Source: Bacteroidales bacterium | Lineage (GTDB): Bacteria > Bacteroidota > Bacteroidia > Bacteroidales > GCA-2748055 | Reading direction: 5' to 3' | Length of the DNA: 64,000 bases | Assembly: GCA_029931975.1 (NCBI GenBank) | Contig: JAOZQY010000005.1 | Location: 1-64,000, forward strand | Shown here: one piece after another, positions 1 to 9,512 of the stretch | Numbering within the stretch: position 1 is the first letter of the stretch | Layout of the letters: each line of letters begins with the position of its first letter | Notes under the pieces: model-generated | Seen by the model: only the letters and a program-made list of their open reading frames with translations | Database searches by the model: none | Told to the model about the DNA's origin: nothing | Program-made: the position numbers and the translations under genes

Positions 1-151
1 TATCAACAGTATTGGCTTGATTTATAGATAATTGCAAGTTTTCTTAGAGGCACTATATAAGTCTATTCGGATACTTGTGTTGACCTACTCCCAAATTTCC
101 AAGAAGCTTTGTTGTTTGAACTTTGTATTTAGCCTGTTATCTACTTAGAAA

Positions 152-331
152 TCAACCTTTAATGAAATATCTTACTCCAAGCCACAACTCATAAAGTCCA
201 AAAGCAATCAACCCAACAACCGATATCCGGGCAGCTATACGGGTTACTTTAGAACCTAGTTTACGCGCACTTGCGAAGATAAAAATGATACCTGAGAGGC
301 TAATGACCAAGGTTGTATAAAAAGCTGCCAC
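152..331 (-). pseudogene. C-terminal remnant of a membrane protein, LysE-translocator-like
   Basis: An open frame on the minus strand encodes about 60 residues from a possible GTG at 331, and stays open to a stop near 382. It contains two hydrophobic segments separated by a basic loop (KLGSKVTRIAAR), and its end (GLIAFGLYELWLGVRYF) resembles the last helix of LysE/RhtB-family exporters. There is no ATG and no room for the first four helices, because the upstream bases already belong to the 3' end of the next gene. I infer a gene whose 5' part was lost at the junction with the GH127-like gene. The LysE assignment rests on weak similarity; membrane character is clearer. Bases 1-151 are AT-rich with nothing recognisable. 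Confidence 0.4.
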
Positions 332-374
332 TAAAACAACTCCATTAATCGGCGCCAGAATAATTATTGGGCCA

Positions 375-2474
375 TCACTTTACAATGTTTATAGTTGGGA
401 ATTCAGTAATTCGAAGCGTCGTACACCCATAAGGTATAAGTTCTATCTCATGAAGATGCAGGTTCTCATTTTTCAGATCTTTCGGGCTCCATGGTATAGA
501 TAAGGGGATACCTGTTATCTTTCGCCATCCCGGGGTAATCGCAGCTCTGGCCTTAATTGCAACAGGGGAATTTTTTATATTCCATGGATAAGCTGAATTG
601 TTATGGAGAGAAACGAATTTGAAGTTCTTCTCCAAATCCTGCAGATCGTCCTCAATCAGAGAATAATTCCATTGGCTCGCGGGGTAGACTTCATAATAAT
701 CCTTAAACTTATCCTTATTCTCAATGAATTTCCAGGATTCCTCTATTTTCAATGAATATACCAGTGGCCCTCTTTCAACTGCCACTGAGAAATCATGCCA
801 TCTGCTCGTTTTCAGTTTCATAGGCAACACCAATTCAAGCACATCACCATCAGACCATTTCCTGTCAAGAATTAAAATTTTGTTGCCCTGTTCCTCTGTG
901 AAATCATGCTTATTAGTGATCACTGTTGCTTGTTCACACCAGGCTGGTATTCGCAAATGCAGGGGAAAAGAGATATCCTGATCAGTTGTACAAGTAAACC
1001 GAATTGTATCGTTAAACGGATAGTTAGTCTCCTCTAAGAACCTCACGGTTATCCCATTGCCAACCTTTGCGGTCACTTCACTGGAAGAATAAACCAATGC
1101 TGCAAGACCATGATCAGCAGTAGCATACCACAAATTTTGAGTAAACTTCGGCCATCCCTGGTGCATATTGCATAAGCAACAGGGGTATCCTGAAACTGTT
1201 CCAAAGCAGCTTCCTGTATAATCATGTTCAACATCCTGATAGAAGTTATTCGGATTTCTTGAAATTTCGACCTGGTTTGCTGCCTGGAAATACTGTTTCA
1301 TCATATAATCATCCATTACCTGGGTTGGCAAAGCATTGAATGCTAATTTCTCCAAATGATCGGCGAACCCGATATCACTGGTAATTTTTAACATTGTTTC
1401 AAGAGAATACATCATTTCAACAACTGAGCAAAGTTCTATTCCCTGAGTTGGGTCTGTACCATGAAGGGGCTCGTCACCCCCAAACATACCCTGAGCTTGT
1501 CCATGATAGGTTTTCAAATCATAAAACGCTCTTTTTACAGCTTTTACAAGGGAACTATCCCTGTTTTGCTGAAAATAAACAAGCGGTTCCTTGATACCCT
1601 GTGCCACATTCACACAGTGAAATCCTCCGAAATGCTTGAGAGAAAGATTGTCCAGCTCATTCTCATCAAAAGGATATTTCTTTATTTCAAAACAGTGCCA
1701 GGGAGTTTCTGCGCTTTTAGTGACATCATCGTTTAAAAAGACTGTGCCCCATGGAAATGTTTGTTCATGAATGAGTTCCGCCAATTCCAATAGATAATCC
1801 TCACCTGTTATATTATAGAACCAGTAGACGATCATCAGATTATCTCCCCCCCGCCTGTTTCCCCAGAATGTCAGAAAATCAAGTGGTTCTTCCGGTAATT
1901 GTTTCAACTGGAACCGGAAGTATTTATCCATTAGAATTAGAACTCGCTGATCATTAGTGGCATTATAATATTGCTGCAATACTTTCAGCATTACCATTTT
2001 TGGCCACCAGTCCTGACGCTTTGTTCTTTGAACTCCAGGTATCTTTTCCACCTTCTTTTTGAAGGGTACCGGGCCAAAATAGCCATTTTCTTGCTGGTTA
2101 TTTAAGGACCAATCGACCCATTCCAGCGCTTTTGCTTTAAGTGTGTCATCATTCAGAATATAAGCCAGTGGCAGCAATCCGTCAATCCAGTATGGACCTC
2201 GTTCCCAGCCATCACCATCACCTCCCAGCCATCCGTTATTCTCTCCGACAACTTCGGGGTATATTTCATCAAGATGCCCTGTTAATCCATCCCGCATCAG
2301 GTTCAATTGATCCAACAACCACCCTTCCGGTTTTATCGCCCCAAGCGGAAGTTCCATGTATATGTTTTCCTTCAGGGGGGCACGGTTATTTTGATACAGT
2401 TGTTTAGATTCCTGTGAATAGAGAGAAACAGAAAAACAAAAACTTACTGAAATAACGACTAATCTGATCTTCAT
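375..2474 (-). CDS. GH127-family (DUF1680) glycoside hydrolase, probable beta-L-arabinofuranosidase
   Basis: A 699-residue protein with a Sec signal peptide (about residues 1-20, ending LYSQ), so it acts in the periplasm or at the surface. The family (DUF1680/GH127/GH146) removes beta-L-arabinofuranose using a zinc-bound cysteine nucleophile. The matching residues are visible: Glu346 and Cys348 in IELCSVVE, and the Cys432-Cys433 pair in GYPCCLCNMHQGW, spaced much like the E-x-C...CC zinc site of HypBA1. An all-alpha barrel fills the N-terminal two thirds and beta-rich segments the rest. It stands alone, 20 nt downstream of the DUF1846 gene. The gene looks AT-richer than its neighbours by eye and abuts a truncated gene, which hints at a recombination junction. 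The exact substrate is uncertain. Confidence 0.82.
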   Translation of the reverse strand: MKIRLVVISVSFCFSVSLYSQESKQLYQNNRAPLKENIYMELPLGAIKPEGWLLDQLNLMRDGLTGHLDEIYPEVVGENNGWLGGDGDGWERGPYWIDGLLPLAYILNDDTLKAKALEWVDWSLNNQQENGYFGPVPFKKKVEKIPGVQRTKRQDWWPKMVMLKVLQQYYNATNDQRVLILMDKYFRFQLKQLPEEPLDFLTFWGNRRGGDNLMIVYWFYNITGEDYLLELAELIHEQTFPWGTVFLNDDVTKSAETPWHCFEIKKYPFDENELDNLSLKHFGGFHCVNVAQGIKEPLVYFQQNRDSSLVKAVKRAFYDLKTYHGQAQGMFGGDEPLHGTDPTQGIELCSVVEMMYSLETMLKITSDIGFADHLEKLAFNALPTQVMDDYMMKQYFQAANQVEISRNPNNFYQDVEHDYTGSCFGTVSGYPCCLCNMHQGWPKFTQNLWYATADHGLAALVYSSSEVTAKVGNGITVRFLEETNYPFNDTIRFTCTTDQDISFPLHLRIPAWCEQATVITNKHDFTEEQGNKILILDRKWSDGDVLELVLPMKLKTSRWHDFSVAVERGPLVYSLKIEESWKFIENKDKFKDYYEVYPASQWNYSLIEDDLQDLEKNFKFVSLHNNSAYPWNIKNSPVAIKARAAITPGWRKITGIPLSIPWSPKDLKNENLHLHEIELIPYGCTTLRITEFPTINIVK

Positions 2475-2494
2475 TTTTTTTGCATCAGTAAGTA

Positions 2495-4033
2495 TTAGTT
2501 TCCCGTAAACAGGTTGTCTGAAGAATACTCAGGATCGCAGGTAAGGTTTACATGCAATTTTCTGAGTCCCGCTTCATCACCAGGTGTAGGAATATGAGTC
2601 AGATGGACCTCACAGTTCCGCAATTCGGCCAGTTTTTCAATGGCCAGCTGTGCTGCTGGATTTGAGATGGCTGAGATCCCAAGCATAATCAGGGTTTCTT
2701 CCACGTCAAGGCTTAGCATTTTTCCGGTAAGAATTTCCTTCTTGAGAAAGGTAACTTTTTCAACCATGTTTGCCGGGAGAAGATACATATGATCCGGAAG
2801 TCCGGCCAGATGTTTGGAGGCATTCAGAATCAGGCTCGAAGCCGAATGCATCAGTTGGGAATTCTTACCGGTAATCAGGGTGCCGTCCTTCAGCTCGATG
2901 GCAGCCCCGCAGAATATTCCGTTGTTCCCGGTTCCCGATTCTCTGGCGTCCATGGCAGCCTGTCTGGAAGGCTGCACCACTCTCCTGTCCTCTATCCTGG
3001 CGTTGACCTTCTTCATAATCAATTCGGCCCTGTCAAGGGTATCCCTGTTCACCAGTCCCATGGTATATTCTACGGCACACCGGAAATACCTGCGGATGAT
3101 CTCCTGATGGGAAGCCTCAGTGATTACCGCATCATCCACTATGCCTGCACTTGCCCTGTTAACCCCCATGTCGGTGGGACTTTTATAAATGGATTCCTCC
3201 CCAGTTATCTTTTCTAGTATCCTTCTTAGCAAGGGGAAAGCTTCAACATCCCTGTTGTAGTTTACAGTTTTCTCATTATAAGCTTCCAGGTGATGATGAT
3301 CGATCTGTACAATGTCCTTCAGATCGACGGTGGCTGCTTCATAGGCGATATTCACCTTGTGTGAAAGTGGAAGGTTCCAGATGGGAAAAGTTTCAAATTT
3401 GGCATACCCGGCTTTCACACCCTGCTTGTATTCATGATACATATTATTAAGACAGGTAGCCAGTTTCCCACTGCCCGGTCCTGGTGCAGTCACAACCACG
3501 ATAGGTTTTTTTGTTTCTATATAAGGATTGGCTCCATATCCCTGATCACTGACAATCAGGTCCACATCCATGGGGTAACCCTTTGTGTATCCATGGGTAT
3601 ATACTTTGATACCATTTCTCTCAAGCTTGTTTTTAAAAGAGCTTGCCTGCGGCTGTTCATTATAACGTGTTATTACCACTGCCGTTATTTCCAGTCCCCA
3701 CTCCTTGAATTCATCAATAGTTCTTAATGTATCCGAATCATAAGTAATACCAAAGTCTGCCCGGATCTTCTTCTTTTCAATATCTCCTGCATGTACACAT
3801 AGTATGATATCGATTTTATCTTTCAATTCTTGAAGAAGTCGCATTTTTACATTCGGATCGAATCCGGGAAGCACCCTTGCAGCATGGTAATCGTACATGA
3901 TCTTCCCCCCAAATTCCAGATAAAGTTTTTCTTGAAAATAATCCACACGCTCAAGGATAGAAGTGGTTTGTTCTTTGATATAGGCTTCATTATCGAATCC
4001 TATTTTTTGAACATTTTCAGCATGATCATACAT
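2495..4033 (-). CDS. DUF1846 family protein
   Basis: 512 residues, close to the roughly 500 of the DUF1846 (UPF0371) family. The N-terminal part contains the family hallmarks KIGFDNEAYI, YLEFGGKIMYDYHAARVLPGF split over residues 40-60, and a later glycine-rich VVTAPGPGSGKLATCL segment that resembles a nucleotide-binding loop. Structures of the family exist but no reaction is established, so no function is assigned. There is no signal peptide, so it is presumably cytosolic. The start is slightly longer than usual for the family: MYDHAENVQ precedes the normal beginning at KIGFDN, and no better start is evident. It lies upstream of the GH127-like gene on the same strand but has no obvious functional link to it. 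Confidence 0.85.
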   Translation of the reverse strand: MYDHAENVQKIGFDNEAYIKEQTTSILERVDYFQEKLYLEFGGKIMYDYHAARVLPGFDPNVKMRLLQELKDKIDIILCVHAGDIEKKKIRADFGITYDSDTLRTIDEFKEWGLEITAVVITRYNEQPQASSFKNKLERNGIKVYTHGYTKGYPMDVDLIVSDQGYGANPYIETKKPIVVVTAPGPGSGKLATCLNNMYHEYKQGVKAGYAKFETFPIWNLPLSHKVNIAYEAATVDLKDIVQIDHHHLEAYNEKTVNYNRDVEAFPLLRRILEKITGEESIYKSPTDMGVNRASAGIVDDAVITEASHQEIIRRYFRCAVEYTMGLVNRDTLDRAELIMKKVNARIEDRRVVQPSRQAAMDARESGTGNNGIFCGAAIELKDGTLITGKNSQLMHSASSLILNASKHLAGLPDHMYLLPANMVEKVTFLKKEILTGKMLSLDVEETLIMLGISAISNPAAQLAIEKLAELRNCEVHLTHIPTPGDEAGLRKLHVNLTCDPEYSSDNLFTGN

Positions 4034-4114
4034 TATTTGAAAGAATTAGAAAGGATTAGTTTTCAAGGTGAAATAGAGTTTCAATATAGGAAATATCCTG
4101 CTCAGTTCGCCTAT

Positions 4115-4816
4115 CTAGACAGGATCAGCCTGTTTTAATGCCGCAACGGCCAGCAACACACCAAGAACGATGCCCAGGAAGGCAGCAAACAGCACCCTGA
4201 ACCCCTCTGGCAAAAGGAAAGTGATGGTTTGAGCAGGGATCCAGAACAATGGGATAGTCCGCTTAAACACAAAGTTCCACTGCACATCCCAGTTGATCTC
4301 CTTAAAAATCCGAGCAAAACCTATGGGTCTGAAAAATCCCCGGAGTGTTCCACCATTCTCCAGAATATGAATATCCGTAATTTTATGGAAAGTCATCATC
4401 ACCGGCGCATAGAAAAGATTTAGCGCCGTTGAGATGCTGAATGAAACAACTACCTTCTTCCAACCCAGGTCCGAATGCAGGATACCTGCCGCATTTTCAA
4501 AGCCCACCTTCTCCAAAAAAACAGGGGTACCGTTTGAAAAAATAGCAAAGGCACCATAAATGGTCGTTCCAAGAAATCCCCAGACCAGAGCACGCGGAAG
4601 CAGTCCAAATCCCTTATAATGATAAAGGCCCGTCTTAATCCTGAGTCCAATCACTTCACCCAGAGTAGCCAGGAAGAAGAATTTGATAAAGCTCATCAGC
4701 AGGCCATGCTCCAGGTTGAACTGGTAGTAAGCATCAAATAAGCTTTCAATTAAAAAAAATGGCAGAAAGAATACGAGCACTCCAAATATAAAGAACAGAT
4801 CTTTTCGTGAATTCAT
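4115..4816 (-). CDS. Conserved multi-pass membrane protein, unknown function
   Basis: 233 residues with about five to six hydrophobic segments: residues 8-27, a segment around 40-60, one around 70-95, one around 130-150, and two near the C-terminus. There is no signal peptide other than the first helix. The C-terminal part (NWDVQWNFVFKRTIPLFW followed by two hydrophobic stretches) faintly recalls Mpv17/PMP22 proteins, but this is not strong enough to name it. It sits 81 nt upstream of the DUF1846 gene on the same strand. The 212-nt region beyond its start (4817-5028) separates it from a divergent secreted protein and probably holds promoters for both, though no clear consensus element was seen. 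Confidence 0.65.
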   Translation of the reverse strand: MNSRKDLFFIFGVLVFFLPFFLIESLFDAYYQFNLEHGLLMSFIKFFFLATLGEVIGLRIKTGLYHYKGFGLLPRALVWGFLGTTIYGAFAIFSNGTPVFLEKVGFENAAGILHSDLGWKKVVVSFSISTALNLFYAPVMMTFHKITDIHILENGGTLRGFFRPIGFARIFKEINWDVQWNFVFKRTIPLFWIPAQTITFLLPEGFRVLFAAFLGIVLGVLLAVAALKQADPV

Positions 4817-5028
4817 TACTTCGTATTATAAAACCATTATACTTCAAAAAGGGATTAACATAAACCGATCCCTCCCGGAACACGCCATCCAGAAAATAAG
4901 ACTGAATTTCAATCAGCGCACTAAAGATAGCTTTTGCACTAGTTTTTCTTATCAATTTTCACTTATTTCACTACCGGATTCAGGTTAAGGCTCTATCCTG
5001 TTATATATTCCCTTATTCATACACATCC

Positions 5029-7239
5029 ATGCGCAAAATTTCTACTCTCATCCTATTATCCGCTCTGACAAGCCTGCTACATGCCCAGGTACACTGGGAA
5101 ACCATGGTAAAAGCCGATCACAACTGGAACTATTTCATTGGAGATTCCGAACCTGCATCTGGATGGTTTACCTCAGAATATAACGATGATTCCTGGCTGA
5201 CCTCCAGGGGCAGCTTTGGCTTTGGCGATGAAGATGACACCACAGACCTTTCCATCACCCATTCATTATATATCAGACATGCTTTTACCATAAGTGATGT
5301 ATCCCAGATTGACAGATTGCTACTGGACATTGACTATGATGATGCCTATGTGGCCTACCTGAACGGCACCATTATCTCCAGATCCTTCAATGTGGAGACC
5401 GATTTTCCGACCTATGACTACACTCCCACTATCGACCAGGAGGCCACTATGTATACCGGCGGGCAACCTTCCCGGGTATCGGTTCCAGAGAGTCTGCTCC
5501 TTGATGGCGAGAACGTCTTAGCCATACAGGGTATTAATGTGAATATAACCTCCAGTGATTTCTCTCTGGCTCCCTTTCTCCAGGTGAGGCTTGATGCAGC
5601 AGGCATTGTCTATAACCAGGTTCCCGACTGGTTCCGGGATCCGGACGCTCCACTTGAAAGTAATCTGCCCATCATTGTCATTTCGACGGAGAACGGTCAG
5701 AGCATACCAGATGAGCCAAAGATAACGGCCCATATGGGTATTGTTAATAATGAATCGGGCCTTAATCAATTTCCGGGCACCTTCAACGACTACGATGGAA
5801 AAATCGGGATTGAACTCAGGGGAGCAAGTTCGCAGGGTTATGCCAAAAAAGGATATGGACTGGAAACCCGCCTGGAGAATGGTGAAAACAACAATGTTTC
5901 CCTGCTGGGGATGCCCGTGGAAAATGATTGGGTTCTTCATGGACCCTACTCCGACAAGTCCCTGATCAGAAACATTCTGGCCTATCATTTTGCAGCTGAA
6001 ATGGGACAGTACGCCCCAAGGACCAGGCTATGCGAACTTTTGGTAAACAACAACTATTCCGGAGTCTATGTCTTAACTGAAAAAATCAAGAGAGATACCT
6101 TCCGTCTGGATATTGGAAAACTTACAGCAGATGAAGTATCGGGCCGGAATGTAACAGGCGGATATATCTTTAAACTGGACAAGGGCGAGGAGTGGGACGG
6201 GGGTCTTCCGTCAAATCACTGGGTTTCCCCCTATCCGGCCATTGATGGCAATGATATCAGGATTCTATATCACTATCCCAAACCAGAGGATATAGCCACA
6301 GAACAAAAAACGTATATTAAGAATTTCGTGAGCGGTTTTGAAGATGCCCTGGCAGGAGATCAGTTTTACGATCCCATATTGGGTTATAAACCCTATATCG
6401 ATGTGCAATCCTTTATCGATTTTTACCTGGTCAACGAGCTTGGAAAAAATGTTGATGGTTTCCGGATCAGCACTTTTTTACATAAAGATAAGGACAAACT
6501 GGACCACGTGAGTCCCATAAAGGCCGGACCCGTTTGGGATTTTAACTTTGGTTTTGGAAATGCCGATTATTATGATGCTTCCCTGGCATCGGGCTGGCAA
6601 AGCGAGTATAAGCTTCCCAATGATTACTGGTCAAATCCTTTTTGGTGGAAGAAGCTCAAAAAAGATCCGGAGTACTTCAACCGGATGGTGGATTCCTGGA
6701 AAGCATACAGAACTACTATTCTGTCCGATGTACGGGTCGAGGAGGTCATCGATTCGCTGACGACCTTGCTGGCCGACGCCCAGCAAAGGAATTTCGAGGC
6801 TTTTCCCGTGCTGGACCAGTATATCTGGGCGAATAATTATGTGGGAGGCAGCTATGAAAATGAGATTGCCTACCTGAAAAACTGGATCTTTGACCGGATG
6901 GACTGGATGGATCTCCACCTGGCTTCCTATAAGTATCCTGTCTCCAGTCCCCAGACTACCGGCTTAGACCAGATGGATGTGCAAATCTACCCCAATCCGC
7001 TGGAAGATCAGTTCAGCCTCTACCTGAATGTGGACCGAGCCTCTGAATTGGGTATTGAGATCCTCAATATACTTGGACAGCACATGTATCAGGCAAACTA
7101 TGATCTTTATGATGGAGCTCAAACACTCTATTTCGGAACCGAGGTGGTCAATGAGGCCATGAAAGAATCCGGAATCTACTTCATTAACCTGAGTATAGAC
7201 GGAAAATTCGTCGGAGCACGGAAAATCGTGAAACAGTAA
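5029..7239 (+). CDS. CotH-type protein kinase with type IX secretion signal
   Basis: 736 residues in three parts. A Sec signal peptide (1-19, ending LLHAQ) is followed by a beta-sandwich domain (about 25-190) of the kind often found in front of secreted enzymes, with the sequence DIDYDDAYVAYLNG. A CotH kinase domain follows (about 205-600), with GASSQGYAKKGYGLETR, a KSLIRNILAYHFA segment and the conserved VWDFNFGFGNADY metal/active-site region. The last 90 residues (about 645-736) are a type IX sorting domain: VQIYPNPLEDQF, IEILNILGQ, GIYFINLSIDGKFVGARKI. CotH proteins are secreted atypical kinases of spore-coat proteins and relatives. I infer a cell-surface or released kinase-like protein of unknown target. 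It is followed 57 nt later by the U32 gene. Confidence 0.83.
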   Translation: MRKISTLILLSALTSLLHAQVHWETMVKADHNWNYFIGDSEPASGWFTSEYNDDSWLTSRGSFGFGDEDDTTDLSITHSLYIRHAFTISDVSQIDRLLLDIDYDDAYVAYLNGTIISRSFNVETDFPTYDYTPTIDQEATMYTGGQPSRVSVPESLLLDGENVLAIQGINVNITSSDFSLAPFLQVRLDAAGIVYNQVPDWFRDPDAPLESNLPIIVISTENGQSIPDEPKITAHMGIVNNESGLNQFPGTFNDYDGKIGIELRGASSQGYAKKGYGLETRLENGENNNVSLLGMPVENDWVLHGPYSDKSLIRNILAYHFAAEMGQYAPRTRLCELLVNNNYSGVYVLTEKIKRDTFRLDIGKLTADEVSGRNVTGGYIFKLDKGEEWDGGLPSNHWVSPYPAIDGNDIRILYHYPKPEDIATEQKTYIKNFVSGFEDALAGDQFYDPILGYKPYIDVQSFIDFYLVNELGKNVDGFRISTFLHKDKDKLDHVSPIKAGPVWDFNFGFGNADYYDASLASGWQSEYKLPNDYWSNPFWWKKLKKDPEYFNRMVDSWKAYRTTILSDVRVEEVIDSLTTLLADAQQRNFEAFPVLDQYIWANNYVGGSYENEIAYLKNWIFDRMDWMDLHLASYKYPVSSPQTTGLDQMDVQIYPNPLEDQFSLYLNVDRASELGIEILNILGQHMYQANYDLYDGAQTLYFGTEVVNEAMKESGIYFINLSIDGKFVGARKIVKQ

Positions 7240-7296
7240 TTCATCCATAAGAAACGGGAGTTCCAGGCTTACAACATTCCTGGAATCCATGAACAG

Positions 7297-9477
7297 ATGA
7301 GCAAGATTGAGCTACTCGCACCAGGTGGAGATGTGGATTCCATTAAGGCTGCCATTGCAGCAGGAGCAGATGCGGTCTACTGCGGGGTAACTAAATTCAA
7401 TGCCAGGAACCGGGCATCCAATATCTCTTTCAAGGACTTAAGCGGGGTGTTGCGATTGGCTCACAACCATGATTGCAAGGTCTTTCTGACCCTGAATATC
7501 CTCATAACAGAAAATGAGATTCCGGATCTCCTGCGCCTGCTCAACAAGCTTGTCAATACCAGTATCGATGGGATCATTGTCCAGGACCTTGGATTACTTT
7601 ATCTGCTCTCTGCATATTTCAAAGGTCTGGATCTTCATGCCTCCACCCAGCTCACCACCCACAATGAGGGTCAAATCAAATTCTTAAGCAAGCTGTCCGT
7701 CACCCGGGTGAATCTTTCGAGGGAGATAAATCTGGAGGAGATCAAAACCTTAAGCGCCAGCGCTCATGAAAACGGGCTCCTAATTGAGGTTTTTGTTCAT
7801 GGCTCCTACTGCATCTCCTTTTCGGGTCTCTGTTACATGAGCTCTGTGCAGGGAGGAAACTCCGGGAACCGCGGCAAATGCAGTCAGCCGTGCAGAGACC
7901 AATATGAATTGACTCCTGCAGGCAAGCGCTACCCGCTGAATCTGAAAGATAATTCTGCCTGGGCTGATTTGGAGGAGCTAAGTGAGGCAGGTGTAGACTC
8001 CATGAAGATTGAGGGAAGAATCAAGAAGTTTCACTATGTATATACGGTGGTGGAAGCCTACAGAAAGCAGCTTCAGCGTCTTAATGAGGGGATAAACCTG
8101 AGTACAGATAAGGGAAGCCTCAAAAAGACTTTTAACCGATCTTTCTCCAATGGATTCTTAAAGGGAGATATAAATAAGGATATGTTTGTTGACAATCCCC
8201 GGGATATTTCAGCGACCGATCTGGCTGAATTTACCGAGATCAGATCAAAGGTGAAAAGCATCATTGATCCCTTAAGTATCGCTAAGGTCCCTCTTACAAT
8301 CACCATATCGGGGCGAAGGGATGAAGCGCTCCATATTGCCATCAATACCTCCGATTCATCATTTGTAATCTCTTCAGAGAAATATCTAACAAGCAGTGGC
8401 AAATCGCCATTGAATGAGAATGAATTATTAAAAAGATTCAAAGCACTCAATGAGACGGAGTATTTCATTGAAAAGCTGGACATAAAAAACCTGTCCTCCG
8501 GTCTCCACCTCCCTTTCAGTGAACTAACCCTCCTTAAAAACAGGATCCTCTTCATTTTAAATGATTCCAGGGCACAAGTGGCCCCGGTGAAGCTTCCGGT
8601 CCTACTCAGATCGGATCAACGATCCACTCCCCCTGCCCTTTCGGTATTAATCTCCTCCGAGAAAGATCTTCACCTATGTGAAAAAACAGCTGTTCACATC
8701 TACTTTCAACTTCCCGATTCTCCTTCAAATAACCTGGCAGAGTGGATAGTCCTTTTTAAAAATAACAGCAGCCTAATTCCCTGGTTCCCCCCAGTTTTAA
8801 TCTCTAAGGAGTACCATGCTGCGGAGCAATTCCTGAAGGAGGTGCAACCCGAACAGATCGTAACAAACAATACGGGAATAGCCTTTAAGGCCAATGAAAT
8901 GGGGATCCCCTGGATTGCCGGTCCCTTTCTCAATATGACTAACTCTTATAGTCTCCTTGCCTTGAAAGAGAGTTCCAACTGTGCAGGAGCATTTATCTCA
9001 AATGAGCTCAGCCTCCGGCAGATCAGGGGAATCAAGAAACCTGAAAATTTCGATCTCTTCTTCAGCATCTACCATCCCATTGAGCTGATGACAAGCAGAC
9101 AGTGTCTGCTTCAGCAGGTAAGCGCATGTGAAAAAGAGCAGATAGATGAAACATGCATCCGAAGCTGTCAAAAATCCGCTTCCATACGCAATCTGAAACA
9201 GGAGACGCTCTTTATTGATAAAGGAGCCGGAAACTATTGCCGGATCTACAATGAAACAAATTACCTGAACACAGAAATTGTAGCGGATGTGCCAGATCTT
9301 TTCAGCAGATTTCTTATTGATCTGAGGGACATCAGGACCGAAACCAGGCTGGAGATGGATAAATCAAAATGCATTCAACTGTTCGCTTATCATCTTCAGG
9401 GAGATCCCCACGCAACATTACAACTCAGGGGGGCAATTCATCCCACAAATAACAAGCAGTATCAAACTGGAATCTGA
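7297..9477 (+). CDS. U32 family peptidase / RlhA-like RNA hydroxylation protein
   Basis: 726 residues. The N-terminal half is a classic U32 domain: ELLAPGGDVDSIKAAI at residues 5-20, GADAVYCG, and the cysteine-rich signature HGSYCISFSGLCYMSS followed by GNRGKCSQPCRDQY at about 169-205. Further cysteines near the C-terminus (DETCIRSCQKS; GNYCRIYNETNYLN) match long U32 proteins. Family members characterised in Escherichia coli (RlhA, TrhP, UbiU/V) hydroxylate RNA or ubiquinone precursors, probably through an iron-sulfur cluster held by these cysteines, rather than acting as proteases. The length is closest to RlhA, which modifies 23S rRNA, but I cannot distinguish the substrate. Cytosolic, no signal peptide. 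Confidence 0.85.
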   Translation: MSKIELLAPGGDVDSIKAAIAAGADAVYCGVTKFNARNRASNISFKDLSGVLRLAHNHDCKVFLTLNILITENEIPDLLRLLNKLVNTSIDGIIVQDLGLLYLLSAYFKGLDLHASTQLTTHNEGQIKFLSKLSVTRVNLSREINLEEIKTLSASAHENGLLIEVFVHGSYCISFSGLCYMSSVQGGNSGNRGKCSQPCRDQYELTPAGKRYPLNLKDNSAWADLEELSEAGVDSMKIEGRIKKFHYVYTVVEAYRKQLQRLNEGINLSTDKGSLKKTFNRSFSNGFLKGDINKDMFVDNPRDISATDLAEFTEIRSKVKSIIDPLSIAKVPLTITISGRRDEALHIAINTSDSSFVISSEKYLTSSGKSPLNENELLKRFKALNETEYFIEKLDIKNLSSGLHLPFSELTLLKNRILFILNDSRAQVAPVKLPVLLRSDQRSTPPALSVLISSEKDLHLCEKTAVHIYFQLPDSPSNNLAEWIVLFKNNSSLIPWFPPVLISKEYHAAEQFLKEVQPEQIVTNNTGIAFKANEMGIPWIAGPFLNMTNSYSLLALKESSNCAGAFISNELSLRQIRGIKKPENFDLFFSIYHPIELMTSRQCLLQQVSACEKEQIDETCIRSCQKSASIRNLKQETLFIDKGAGNYCRIYNETNYLNTEIVADVPDLFSRFLIDLRDIRTETRLEMDKSKCIQLFAYHLQGDPHATLQLRGAIHPTNNKQYQTGI

Positions 9478-9512
9478 TTCCTTTCAATTATTCGGCTGTA
9501 CTGCTGACAGAT

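Noticed and set aside
2789-3217. A 142-codon plus-strand open frame within the DUF1846 gene
   Set aside because: It lies wholly antisense to a well-conserved gene and shows no family features.
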